From assembly GCA_014762485.1 (NCBI GenBank), contig JABURU010000187.1, forward strand, positions 1 to 5,676: a stretch of 5,676 nt of DNA, given 5' to 3'. Of the stretch, positions 1 through 5,676 are shown in pieces. Positions within the stretch are counted from its first letter, which is position 1. Every line of letters begins with the position of its first letter. Under the pieces are notes generated by a model. It worked only from the letters and a program-made list of their open reading frames with translations. It was not told the origin of the DNA and did no database searches. The translations under genes were made by a program, and so were the position numbers. This DNA comes from Gammaproteobacteria bacterium (GTDB lineage: Bacteria > Pseudomonadota > Gammaproteobacteria > Thiohalospirales > Thiohalospiraceae).

Positions 1-134
1 CTGTCGAGCTGTTATTGCAAATAATGAAATATCCATAGCGCTAAACATTTCCAGGACTGTAAAATGATCTTTACGTTAATCCAGTCAATCTTGCTTCAAC
101 GGTGACCTGTGATACCTTTGCGGTAATGACAAAT

Positions 135-139
135 GGAAG
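135..139 (+). promoter_or_regulatory. Ribosome binding site deciding the start of the first gene
   Basis: GGAAG lies 5 nt upstream of the ATG at 145. It overlaps the alternative in-frame ATG at 133, so the two starts compete, and only 145 has a properly spaced Shine-Dalgarno sequence. Confidence 0.5.
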
Positions 140-144
140 TTAGT

Positions 145-903
145 ATGAGTAATAAAGATAATTATCAAATTAATAATGAAGACGAGTATCACAAGGCACT
201 ATCAACCTTAAGCAAGGCCTCTCAACCCTCCGTTCTATTACGCCTGATTATGAATGCCTTTGAGCGCTACCGAGCCGCGCGCAAGATGGGCTGGTCTCGC
301 CCATGGAACAAATATGATCTGCTAAATTTCCAGAGCTTTGTCATCAAGCCTGATCGCGATCAGGCATTAATTCAACAGGGTATCGACTGTATACATACCG
401 AGTTTCCTCAACTACCAGAAGAAGCCTCACACTTCATTGATGATCTAATCAGTGACCCAGAGTTAATGGGATTTATTTTCTGTCATGACTTTCAGGAAAA
501 TGGCAAGAGCTGGGAAGGCGCCACCTTAAGCCTGGGGCGAAAAATACAACGACGCTACCGTGATCGGATAGATATCATCTTTGAATCAGAAATCTCTCAG
601 GGAGAAAGCCAGGGGCTGGGACGCATACGCCTGTTTATAGATCCTTATCGTGATGGTCCAGGAAAACCGCTCTATCAACAAATTCGCGAGGATAATTTAT
701 CTGGCATAAGCCAGTTGCTCTTCATGCAGCTGTCTAACATCTCATGGGAAAATGATACGAGTCGCATCTGGGATCACTGGACCTCACGCTATATCGATTA
801 TTTTGGTCCGCGCTCCAGCCCCCTGACCCGCAGCTACTTTTTGCTGCCCAATCATCCATCCGGCCAATTACACAACCAGGCCGATGAGGATCACGTTGCA
901 TGA
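145..903 (+). CDS. Unrecognised soluble protein, translationally coupled to the ABC1 kinase
   Basis: Encodes about 252 residues that I cannot assign to a family. The protein is polar, has no signal peptide, no hydrophobic segment long enough to span a membrane and no Cys-rich motif, so it is probably cytosolic. An Arg/Trp-rich stretch near residues 40-60 (RYRAARKMGWSRPWNKYD) and a second basic stretch near residue 135 (GRKIQRRYRDR) are its most distinctive parts. An in-frame ATG at 133 would add four residues. I prefer 145 because GGAAG at 135-139 sits 5 nt before it, while the 133 start has only a weak match upstream. The TGA stop (901-903) overlaps the ATG of the following ABC1 gene (900-902) as ATGA, a strong sign of coupled translation and a shared role. 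Inference: an accessory or substrate-recognition partner of that kinase. The reading frame is secure; the function is unknown. Confidence 0.85.
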   Translation: MSNKDNYQINNEDEYHKALSTLSKASQPSVLLRLIMNAFERYRAARKMGWSRPWNKYDLLNFQSFVIKPDRDQALIQQGIDCIHTEFPQLPEEASHFIDDLISDPELMGFIFCHDFQENGKSWEGATLSLGRKIQRRYRDRIDIIFESEISQGESQGLGRIRLFIDPYRDGPGKPLYQQIREDNLSGISQLLFMQLSNISWENDTSRIWDHWTSRYIDYFGPRSSPLTRSYFLLPNHPSGQLHNQADEDHVA

Positions 904-2438
904 ACAATGCCTTGAAGCGTGGTCTGGATATGCTGCGCATAGGCTGGGGCATGCGCAAGATAGGACAAAGCCACACCGACGCCGAAAAACTGCTGGCTCA
1001 ACGTGCACTAACCTCTCTGTTTGCCGAGGCACGTGGTGTCACGATGAAGGTAGGCCAGTTATTTGCCGATGCCGAAGAAGATACTCCATTTAAAGAGTTG
1101 CTGGATAATATTGAACCCCTGCCGCTTGAAGCGATATTGCCGGTGATCGATGCGCAGTTGGGTGAGTCCCATGAAAATATATTTACATCCATAGACGAAG
1201 CTTCTGCCGCGGCCTCCCTCGGGCAGGTACATCACGCAAAACTTAAAGATGGTACAGAGGTGGCACTGAAGGTGCGCTACCCCGATATTATTGATGCTGT
1301 TAACTCGGAAATGAAGCTGGCTGGATTAATGCCGGGAATGGGGCCAGTGAAACGCTGGGGCTTTGATCTTGAGGCATATAAAAATACCCTCAAGGATAAT
1401 ATGGATCGTGAGCTGGATTATTACTCCGAAGCCGCACGCCAAATAGACTATAAACATCGTGTTCAGCTTAATGGCCTGCATATTCCAGAGATTTGTACCG
1501 ATTTTACGCGCTCGGGGCTCTTGGTACAAAGCTGGGAGCAAGGAGAAAATCTTGATGCCGCTATTCATTGGCCGATTGAAGAGCGCCAGGCGATCGGCAA
1601 AATATTAATGCAAACCCTGTTTAAGAGCCTGTTTGAAGCCGGCATCGTGCATGGCGATCCGCATATGGGAAATTATTACTTTCGCCGAGATCACGGCAAG
1701 CCCCAGGTCGTCTTAATGGATTTCGGTTGCACCATTACTATTTCAGATGCGGCACGCCTATCATTATTAAAGATGATCCTGGCACTTAAAGAAAACCGGG
1801 ACATATCCATCATTCAATGCTTTGCCGGCATGGGCTTTGATGTCAACAAGATGCAATATATCGCTGCCGCTATGCCAGGCCTGGCAAAAATATTATGCCG
1901 ACCATTTATTCAAAATCGTCCGATACGCATGCAAGACTGGCAGGTTAAAGATCCCGTAACCAACCTGTTAGGGGATAAGCGCTGGTGGTTCCGTTCCGCC
2001 GGCCCCTCCGAGCTATTATTGCTATTACGAGCCTTTCAGGGGTTATCCCGCCAACTGGAACGTTTACAAGTTTACCAGGACTGGTGGGAGATACTGTATC
2101 AATCACTGGATGCCTCCCTGTTACAACAGGCCCGTGAATTTGTCTTACCCGATATACAGCTCGATGCGGATGACACAAGCACCCTCGCAGACCAGGCAAC
2201 AGATTTAAAAGTTGAAGTATATAAAGACGGTCGCTTAAGCGTACGTGTCAGCTTGCCTGCCGACTCGGCACTAAATCTGGAAGAGATCATTCCTGCGGAA
2301 GTTCTGGATGAACTAAACCGGTCCACATCGGTTAATATGACAAATATCAAAACACAAATTCAAGAAAACGGTTTAATTCCACAAAACCTGTTCCAGCTTA
2401 GCCGCGACAACAAACGCTATCATGTGTGGTTAGAATAA
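900..2438 (+). CDS. ABC1/AarF/UbiB (COQ8-like) atypical kinase, soluble form
   Basis: A 512-residue member of the ABC1 protein-kinase-like family, whose characterised members (bacterial UbiB, yeast Coq8, human COQ8A) support ubiquinone biosynthesis through ATPase activity. Visible motifs: KVGQ of the family-specific KxGQ helix (K50-Q53), the Ala-rich nucleotide loop (A103-V110, AAASLGQV), the catalytic lysine in VALKVRYP (K124), ExD (E171-D173), the catalytic loop HGDPHMGN (251-258) and the metal-binding DFG (274-276). All key residues are present, so it should be active. E. coli UbiB is of similar length but ends in transmembrane helices; none is visible here. Residues about 430-512 form a polar extension (starting near LKVEVYKDGRLSVRV) that I do not recognise. 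GAGGA at 886-890 provides a good ribosome site 9 nt before the ATG, inside the end of the preceding gene. It probably represents an ABC1 branch distinct from housekeeping UbiB, so no gene symbol is given. Family certain; substrate and pathway inferred. Confidence 0.95.
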   Translation: MNNALKRGLDMLRIGWGMRKIGQSHTDAEKLLAQRALTSLFAEARGVTMKVGQLFADAEEDTPFKELLDNIEPLPLEAILPVIDAQLGESHENIFTSIDEASAAASLGQVHHAKLKDGTEVALKVRYPDIIDAVNSEMKLAGLMPGMGPVKRWGFDLEAYKNTLKDNMDRELDYYSEAARQIDYKHRVQLNGLHIPEICTDFTRSGLLVQSWEQGENLDAAIHWPIEERQAIGKILMQTLFKSLFEAGIVHGDPHMGNYYFRRDHGKPQVVLMDFGCTITISDAARLSLLKMILALKENRDISIIQCFAGMGFDVNKMQYIAAAMPGLAKILCRPFIQNRPIRMQDWQVKDPVTNLLGDKRWWFRSAGPSELLLLLRAFQGLSRQLERLQVYQDWWEILYQSLDASLLQQAREFVLPDIQLDADDTSTLADQATDLKVEVYKDGRLSVRVSLPADSALNLEEIIPAEVLDELNRSTSVNMTNIKTQIQENGLIPQNLFQLSRDNKRYHVWLE

Positions 2439-2475
2439 CCCATACATATAAGATCACACATCAAAAGACATCTCC

Positions 2476-2489
2476 CACCTATTTAGGTG
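2476..2489. promoter_or_regulatory. Perfect 14-bp palindrome upstream of small gene 1 (candidate operator)
   Basis: CACCTATTTAGGTG has 6-bp perfect arms around a 2-nt centre, too tight for a stable hairpin loop, which fits a dimeric-regulator site better. It lies 91 nt before the ATG at 2580. Its right half (TAGGTGAT) recurs at the same spacing (12 nt) before the TTTCAT element of the second copy. The regulator is unknown. Confidence 0.45.
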
Positions 2490-2495
2490 ATACCC

Positions 2496-2515
2496 ATTTC
2501 ATGCAAACAGATGAT
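2496..2515 (+). repeat. Leader element, copy 1 (TCAT-N8-ATGA dyad)
   Basis: ATTTCATGCAAACAGATGAT begins 84 nt upstream of the start codon of small gene 1. It matches the element before the second copy at 18 of 20 positions and that before the third copy at 17 of 20. The outer TCAT...ATGA half-sites and the central CAAA are invariant. The role is unknown: an operator, an unusual promoter part or a conserved mRNA leader are all possible. Confidence 0.65.
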
Positions 2516-2579
2516 GTGCACACTTTGCCTGTGCGTTAGTTTTCTATAGGTAATGAACATGTTTATGGAGAAACAAATC

Positions 2580-2810
2580 ATGTCCTCAAAAGCCGACGTT
2601 TTAATTCATCTACATAACCATATGAATGATGTGCAATCTGAAGATTTGAAGTCACACATAAACAAGATACCTGGTGTAATCCAGGCCGATTACGGCCCAT
2701 CGACCCATCATGCCTTTCATATTGAATACGACCCTGTACGAGTGAGTGCCAGCACCTTATTGAGGCATGCAAGAGAATCCGATGATTCTGCAACAATGAT
2801 TGGATTGTAA
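2580..2810 (+). CDS. Small HMA-like domain protein without CxxC (paralogue 1)
   Basis: A 76-residue protein, no signal peptide. The pattern of strands and helices (strand VLIHLH at 7-12, helix about 18-30, turn PGV at 31-33, strand to about 39, strand AFHIEY at 45-50, helix about 56-66, strand ending MIGL) suggests the ferredoxin-like fold of heavy-metal-associated (HMA) domains. It has no cysteine, so the usual CxxC metal site is missing, but it has eight histidines (including H10, H12 and H14). Over 75 ungapped positions it shares about 26 residues with the protein at 3449-3679. The start at 2580 has GGAG at 2567-2570, 9 nt upstream, and gives the same length as that paralogue. An in-frame ATG at 2553 would add nine residues. 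It lies 141 nt after the ABC1 gene and ends before a strong hairpin, so it may form its own transcription unit. Fold is inferred from pattern; function unknown. Confidence 0.8.
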   Translation: MSSKADVLIHLHNHMNDVQSEDLKSHINKIPGVIQADYGPSTHHAFHIEYDPVRVSASTLLRHARESDDSATMIGL

Positions 2811-2837
2811 ATGCCGACAACTCAACCTAGTAACAAG

Positions 2838-2874
2838 CATGAGTGCCATGTGCAATGGCACTCATGAGTATTTT
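2838..2874 (+). terminator. Hairpin terminator after small gene 1
   Basis: CATGAGTGCCAT (2838-2849) and ATGGCACTCATG (2855-2866) form a perfect 12-bp stem with a 5-nt loop, and TTTT follows at 2871-2874. The stem is strong but the T-tract is short and offset by 4 nt, so termination may be imperfect. It lies 27 nt after the stop codon of small gene 1 and separates it from the second unit. Confidence 0.7.
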
Positions 2875-2905
2875 AGGAGGAAGCAAGCAAACTTCATAGC
2901 GTACA

Positions 2906-2935
2906 CACCAGGTGAATATACACCCCATATAGGTG
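2906..2935. promoter_or_regulatory. Paired CACC/GGTG dyads upstream of the second copy
   Basis: CACCAGGTG (2906-2914) is followed 6 nt later by a looser dyad, CACC-N7-GGTG (2921-2935). The second one aligns with the palindrome at 2476-2489 and keeps TAGGTGAT at the same distance from the downstream TTTCAT element. This looks like the same control region, duplicated along with the gene. Confidence 0.4.
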
Positions 2936-2941
2936 ATGTGA

Positions 2942-2961
2942 ATTTCATTCAAACAAATGAT
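2942..2961 (+). repeat. Leader element, copy 2 (TCAT-N8-ATGA dyad)
   Basis: ATTTCATTCAAACAAATGAT begins 89 nt upstream of the start codon of the broken middle gene. It differs from copy 1 at two positions and from copy 3 at three. It survives intact in front of a pseudogene, which fits recent decay. Confidence 0.65.
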
Positions 2962-3030
2962 TAAAAGGACCCAACTATCATCTATCTTTCTCTCGCCACA
3001 TCATTCAAAAGAAATCGTAGGGTATTTATT

Positions 3031-3230
3031 ATGGACAACAACGATTTATATATCTCAACTCGGAGTTAAATCAGGCACAGTATCGTAATCTCAGATCATA
3101 CATGCATAATTTTTCTGGTGTTATTGATTTCGAATACATGCCGCTCTCTCATAACACGCTACATATTAAATACGATCCGCATATGATAACGGCCTTTTCT
3201 CTACTTCAAAAAAACCATGGAAGTCGATGA
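3031..3230 (+). pseudogene. Frameshifted middle copy of the small HMA-like gene (paralogue 2)
   Basis: The ATG at 3031 has AGGG at 3019-3022, 8 nt upstream, but its frame stops after 12 codons (TAA 3067-3069). From 3054 another frame resumes the family pattern: LNSELNQAQYRN, then LRSY, SGVIDFEY, LHIKYDP and ending LLQKNHGSR before TGA at 3228-3230. Ungapped against paralogue 1, about 16 of 39 residues match from the LRS position to the LL pair, and the spacing from LN to LRS equals that in paralogue 3. Comparing both frames with paralogue 3 places the break at about 3052-3056: a loss of 4 nt (or 1 nt if one residue is also absent). The C-terminus is also short, without the final strand ending in IG seen in the intact copies. 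Not likely to make a full protein unless frameshifting occurs or the base calls are wrong. Confidence 0.8.
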
Positions 3231-3365
3231 TATGGCGAAAACCAGCGCTGAGTTTGACTGTCAGGTTTGGTGCTCACTACCACAAGTATTATGAACATAT
3301 GAAGAGTATGTGTGGGTTTTAATTTGCAAGATCTTTATCCCAGACAAACCGTAGAAAATTGTTAA

Positions 3366-3385
3366 ATTTCATGCAAATGAATGAT
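3366..3385 (+). repeat. Leader element, copy 3 (TCAT-N8-ATGA dyad)
   Basis: ATTTCATGCAAATGAATGAT begins 83 nt upstream of the ATG of the third small gene and matches copies 1 and 2 at 17 of 20 positions each. The CACC...GGTG dyad is not recognisable here; only TAG survives, about 14 nt upstream. Confidence 0.65.
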
Positions 3386-3448
3386 GCCAGCAAATATACA
3401 CTGACTATATTCAACTATCTGGAAATATATATCAGGGAAAGATATCTT

Positions 3449-3679
3449 ATGCGATACAAGGATACGTTAATCCAGCTTAACCACCAGGCCGACATCTCAT
3501 CCTGCGAGAAACTGAAGTCTGACCTCAATAAGCTACCAGGAGTAATGCATGCCGAATACGGAACAAACGCAAAGCAGGCGTTTTTTATAACCTATAATCC
3601 CGAGACGCTATCGGTGTATAAACTACTACAGTATTTTAATGCGACAAAGCATCCTGCAAGGCTGGTCGGCATATATTAA
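3449..3679 (+). CDS. Small HMA-like domain protein without CxxC (paralogue 3)
   Basis: A 76-residue protein, the same length as paralogue 1 and alignable to it without gaps. Shared positions include LI at 7-8, the helix end LKS..NK, PGV (30-32), A.YG (35-38), AF.I.Y.P (44-51), LL (59-60) and A..(x)G near the end, as expected for an HMA-type ferredoxin-like fold. It has one cysteine (C19, in SSCEKLK) near where the HMA CxxC motif would fall, but not the pair, so classical copper or zinc binding is unlikely. Basic residues are more frequent than in paralogue 1 and histidines fewer. The start at 3449 is chosen because AGGGA (3434-3438) lies 10 nt upstream and because it matches the paralogue length. 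The frame is open further upstream to a TTG at 3359, but that stretch holds the conserved leader element. Its stop lies 13 nt from the convergent ptsP stop. Function unknown. Confidence 0.8.
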   Translation: MRYKDTLIQLNHQADISSCEKLKSDLNKLPGVMHAEYGTNAKQAFFITYNPETLSVYKLLQYFNATKHPARLVGIY

Positions 3680-3692
3680 CTATACCGTTCGA

Positions 3693-5676
3693 TTATTTTC
3701 CGGCTCGGATCAGGCCGCCAAGGCCCGCTGTCTCCAACGCATTATTCAAATACTGACGTATGGATACGGCATCTTCCATTTCCAGCGCCTGGTTTAATAG
3801 CTCTTTTGCATCTGTCTGGCTGAAGTTCCTTATCACCCATTTCACTCGAGGCAGACTGGAAGCGCTCATACTAAAGCTATCCACGCCCATACCCATAAGT
3901 AATAGTACGGCAGCAGGATCGCCGGCCATCTCACCGCAAATGCTTACCGGTTTATCGAATTTGCCAGCACCATCCATGACCATCAGTAGTGCACTTAATA
4001 CGGCGGGGTGTAATGAATCATACAACTCCGCAACCTGTGCATTATTGCGATCCACGGCCAGTAAATACTGTGTCAGATCATTGCTACCAACAGAGAAGAA
4101 ATCCACACGCTTGGCCAGACTGGACATTTGATACACCGCCGATGGCACTTCTATCATGGCACCAACGCGTGGTTGCGGAAACTGATAGCCTTCTTCTTTC
4201 AGCTCGGCACAGGCGCGACGAATCAACGCCATGGATTGATCAACTTCTGCCACGTTACTGATCATCGGCAATAATAAGTGCAGATTCTCCAGACCTTCAC
4301 TAGCACGCAACATGGCACGCAGCTGTACCAAAAAGATTTCTGGGTGATCCAGGGTGATACGAATACCACGCCAACCCAAAAACGGGTTTTCTTCTTTAAT
4401 AGGGAAATACGGCAAAGCCTTGTCGCCACCGACATCCAGTGTACGCAATACCACCGGCATTGGATTAAAGGCTTCCAGCACCGTGCGATATATCTGACGT
4501 TGTTCTTCTTCACCCGGGAAACGCTCCCGTATCATAAACGGAAACTCGGTACGGTAGAGCCCTACCCCTTCCGCTCCTGACTTCAGCGTAGGGGAAATAT
4601 CGGTCAGCAGCCCGGTATTGGCATAGAGATGAATACGTTGACCATCAGTGGTTTCAGCGGGAAGATCACGTAGCTCGACCAGGCCGGCATGGAGGTCACG
4701 TTCTTCATCAATCAGCCGTTGAAACTCTTTACGGATCGCCTTGCCGGGATTGATATATACACGACCGCTGTAGCCATCTGCGATGAGTTCACGTCCATCC
4801 ACTCTACCAACGGGCAGCTCGGTCGCCCCCATCACCGCAGGGATATCCAGTGCACGAGCCAGGATGGCGACATGCGAACTGCGAGACCCTTTGCTGGAAA
4901 CCACACCGGCCAGCACCTCGGTAGGCACCTCGGCCAACATCGACGCGGTAATATCATCGCCAACCAGGATCGTATCAGCAGGATAATCCAGCTTCTCTCG
5001 CTGCTCCTGTTGCAGGTAAGAGAGTATGCGTTGCCCCAGATCACGCACGTCGTCACTGCGTTCACTAAGGTAAGGATCTTCCATCGCCTTGAAGACCTTG
5101 ACATGCTCCTTGATGACATCACGCAGCGCACTGGCCGACCACTGGCCTTCCTGGATGCGCTCTTCTATCTGCCTGGTAAAGCTACCACTATCCAGCATCA
5201 AACGATAAGCATCAAATAATGCCAGCTCCTCTTCCGGTAATACCGAACCCAGCCGCTTGGACAGCGAGGCAATATCCGATTTAACCGCTGAAACCGCCTG
5301 TTGGAATTCGGTAATATCCTGCTCTATATCCTTGCTGAGGCGATCCGGTACCGCATCCAGATCGGCCATCGGGTATACCACCACGGCGGTGCCCATAGCC
5401 ACGCCAGGGGCACCTGGTAAGCCCTTTAGTCGCCGATGCTCTTCTGTAGAGGCCCTGTCTGTACTCGGCAATGCCACATCACCCACGGCCTGAGCATGAA
5501 TAATCGCACTGGCCAGCTGCGCGGCCACGGTAATCAAAAAGGTCTCTTCGTCTTCGCTGAAACGCTCATTACTATAACGTTGCACCACCAGGACACCGAG
5601 CACCGAGCGGTGATGAATGATCGGCACCCCCATGTAACTGAAGTAGCTTTCTTCATCCGCTTCAGGGAAAAAGTGG
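3693..5676 (-). CDS. ptsP: PtsP, nitrogen-PTS enzyme I (EI-Ntr), 5' end outside window
   Basis: Phosphoenolpyruvate-protein phosphotransferase of the nitrogen PTS: it takes phosphate from PEP and passes it to NPr and then EIIA-Ntr, a cytosolic regulatory relay. The frame is open to the window edge, and residues before the Met at 5633 (HFFPEADEESYFSY) still read as GAF domain, so that Met is internal. Numbering from it: end of the GAF domain 1-50 (LGVLVVQ), PEP-utilizer N-domain with LKGLPGAPGV (69-78), swivelling domain with the phosphorylated histidine H254 (GSRSSHVAILARALDIPAV), then the PEP-binding TIM barrel with GLYRTEFPF (358-366), RTLDVGGDK (397-405), NPFLGWRGIRI, GAMIEVPSAV (491-500), FSVGSNDLTQYLLAVDRN and the catalytic Cys C566 in CGEMAGDP. 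All catalytic elements are intact and the C-terminus is complete. The GAF remnant separates it from sugar-PTS PtsI, which lacks that domain. It converges with the third small gene with no room for a separate terminator. Confidence 0.97.
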   Translation of the reverse strand, partial: HFFPEADEESYFSYMGVPIIHHRSVLGVLVVQRYSNERFSEDEETFLITVAAQLASAIIHAQAVGDVALPSTDRASTEEHRRLKGLPGAPGVAMGTAVVVYPMADLDAVPDRLSKDIEQDITEFQQAVSAVKSDIASLSKRLGSVLPEEELALFDAYRLMLDSGSFTRQIEERIQEGQWSASALRDVIKEHVKVFKAMEDPYLSERSDDVRDLGQRILSYLQQEQREKLDYPADTILVGDDITASMLAEVPTEVLAGVVSSKGSRSSHVAILARALDIPAVMGATELPVGRVDGRELIADGYSGRVYINPGKAIRKEFQRLIDEERDLHAGLVELRDLPAETTDGQRIHLYANTGLLTDISPTLKSGAEGVGLYRTEFPFMIRERFPGEEEQRQIYRTVLEAFNPMPVVLRTLDVGGDKALPYFPIKEENPFLGWRGIRITLDHPEIFLVQLRAMLRASEGLENLHLLLPMISNVAEVDQSMALIRRACAELKEEGYQFPQPRVGAMIEVPSAVYQMSSLAKRVDFFSVGSNDLTQYLLAVDRNNAQVAELYDSLHPAVLSALLMVMDGAGKFDKPVSICGEMAGDPAAVLLLMGMGVDSFSMSASSLPRVKWVIRNFSQTDAKELLNQALEMEDAVSIRQYLNNALETAGLGGLIRAGK

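Noticed and set aside
11..30. TTGCAAATAATGAAAT resembles part of the repeated leader element
   Set aside because: It needs an indel, lacks the TTTCAT half, and no small-family gene follows.
72..84. TACGTTAATCCAG is repeated at 3463-3475 in the third small gene, in a short frame that would also read TLIQ
   Set aside because: A 13-bp match in a window of this size can arise by chance, and the surrounding bases and residues do not continue the similarity.
91..116. Possible sigma-70 promoter before the first gene (TTGCTT ... TGTGATACC)
   Set aside because: Spacing is too short and the -10 match is poor; no convincing promoter could be chosen in 1-132.
2518..2545. Hairpin GCACA/TGTGC followed by GTTAGTTTTCT in the leader of small gene 1, perhaps an attenuator or terminator of the ABC1 unit
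   Set aside because: The stem has only 5 bp with a 7-nt loop and the T-run is interrupted; it is not shared by the other two leaders.
2874..2883. Strong Shine-Dalgarno-like TAGGAGGA
   Set aside because: No ATG, GTG or TTG start lies at a usable distance and no open frame follows; it may be chance or a relic.
3001..3017. Second partial match to the leader element (TCATTCAAA) close to the middle copy
   Set aside because: Only the left half matches and the ATGA half-site is absent.
3359..3448. Upstream TTG/ATG extension of the third small protein
   Set aside because: It would put the conserved leader element inside the coding region and break the equal 76-residue length of the paralogues; the 3449 start has its own ribosome site.
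5633..5633. Met at 5633 as the start of ptsP
   Set aside because: The same frame continues upstream to the window edge with GAF-domain-like sequence, so this Met is internal.

Overview
The window looks like a gammaproteobacterial chromosome. The best evidence is a long, well-conserved ptsP gene (nitrogen-PTS enzyme I with an N-terminal GAF domain). The species cannot be named from this sequence. Coding DNA has moderate GC, while the stretch from about 2440 to 3450 is visibly richer in A and T.

Layout. (1) 145-2438, plus strand: a two-gene, translationally coupled unit. An unrecognised soluble protein of about 252 residues overlaps (ATGA) the start of an ABC1/AarF/UbiB/COQ8-family atypical kinase of 512 residues. 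The kinase keeps every signature motif (KxGQ, Ala-rich loop, catalytic Lys, ExD, HGDPHxGN, DFG). It lacks the C-terminal membrane helices of classical UbiB and instead ends in a polar extension. (2) 2440-3690, plus strand: a small gene family in tandem. Two intact 76-residue paralogues (2580-2810 and 3449-3679) flank a frameshifted third copy (3031-3230). They look like HMA-type beta-alpha-beta-beta-alpha-beta (ferredoxin-like) domains that have lost the CxxC metal site. Each copy is preceded, 83-89 nt before its start codon, by a near-identical 20-bp element containing the dyad TCAT-N8-ATGA. The first two copies also carry CACC...GGTG dyads just upstream of it. (3) 3693-5676, minus strand: ptsP, converging on the third small gene with 13 nt between the stop codons. 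Its 5' end lies outside the window.

How the parts may work together. The coupled pair very likely makes two proteins that act together, perhaps in ubiquinone or other lipid metabolism through the ABC1 ATPase/kinase. The small family appears to have spread by tandem duplication of a whole unit, leader plus gene, and the middle copy is decaying. A functional link between the small proteins and the kinase is only suggested by position and strand. PtsP is a separate housekeeping/regulatory gene of the PTS-Ntr phosphorelay. The least explained material is the small-protein array with its repeated leader element, followed by the unknown partner and C-terminal extension of the ABC1 protein.
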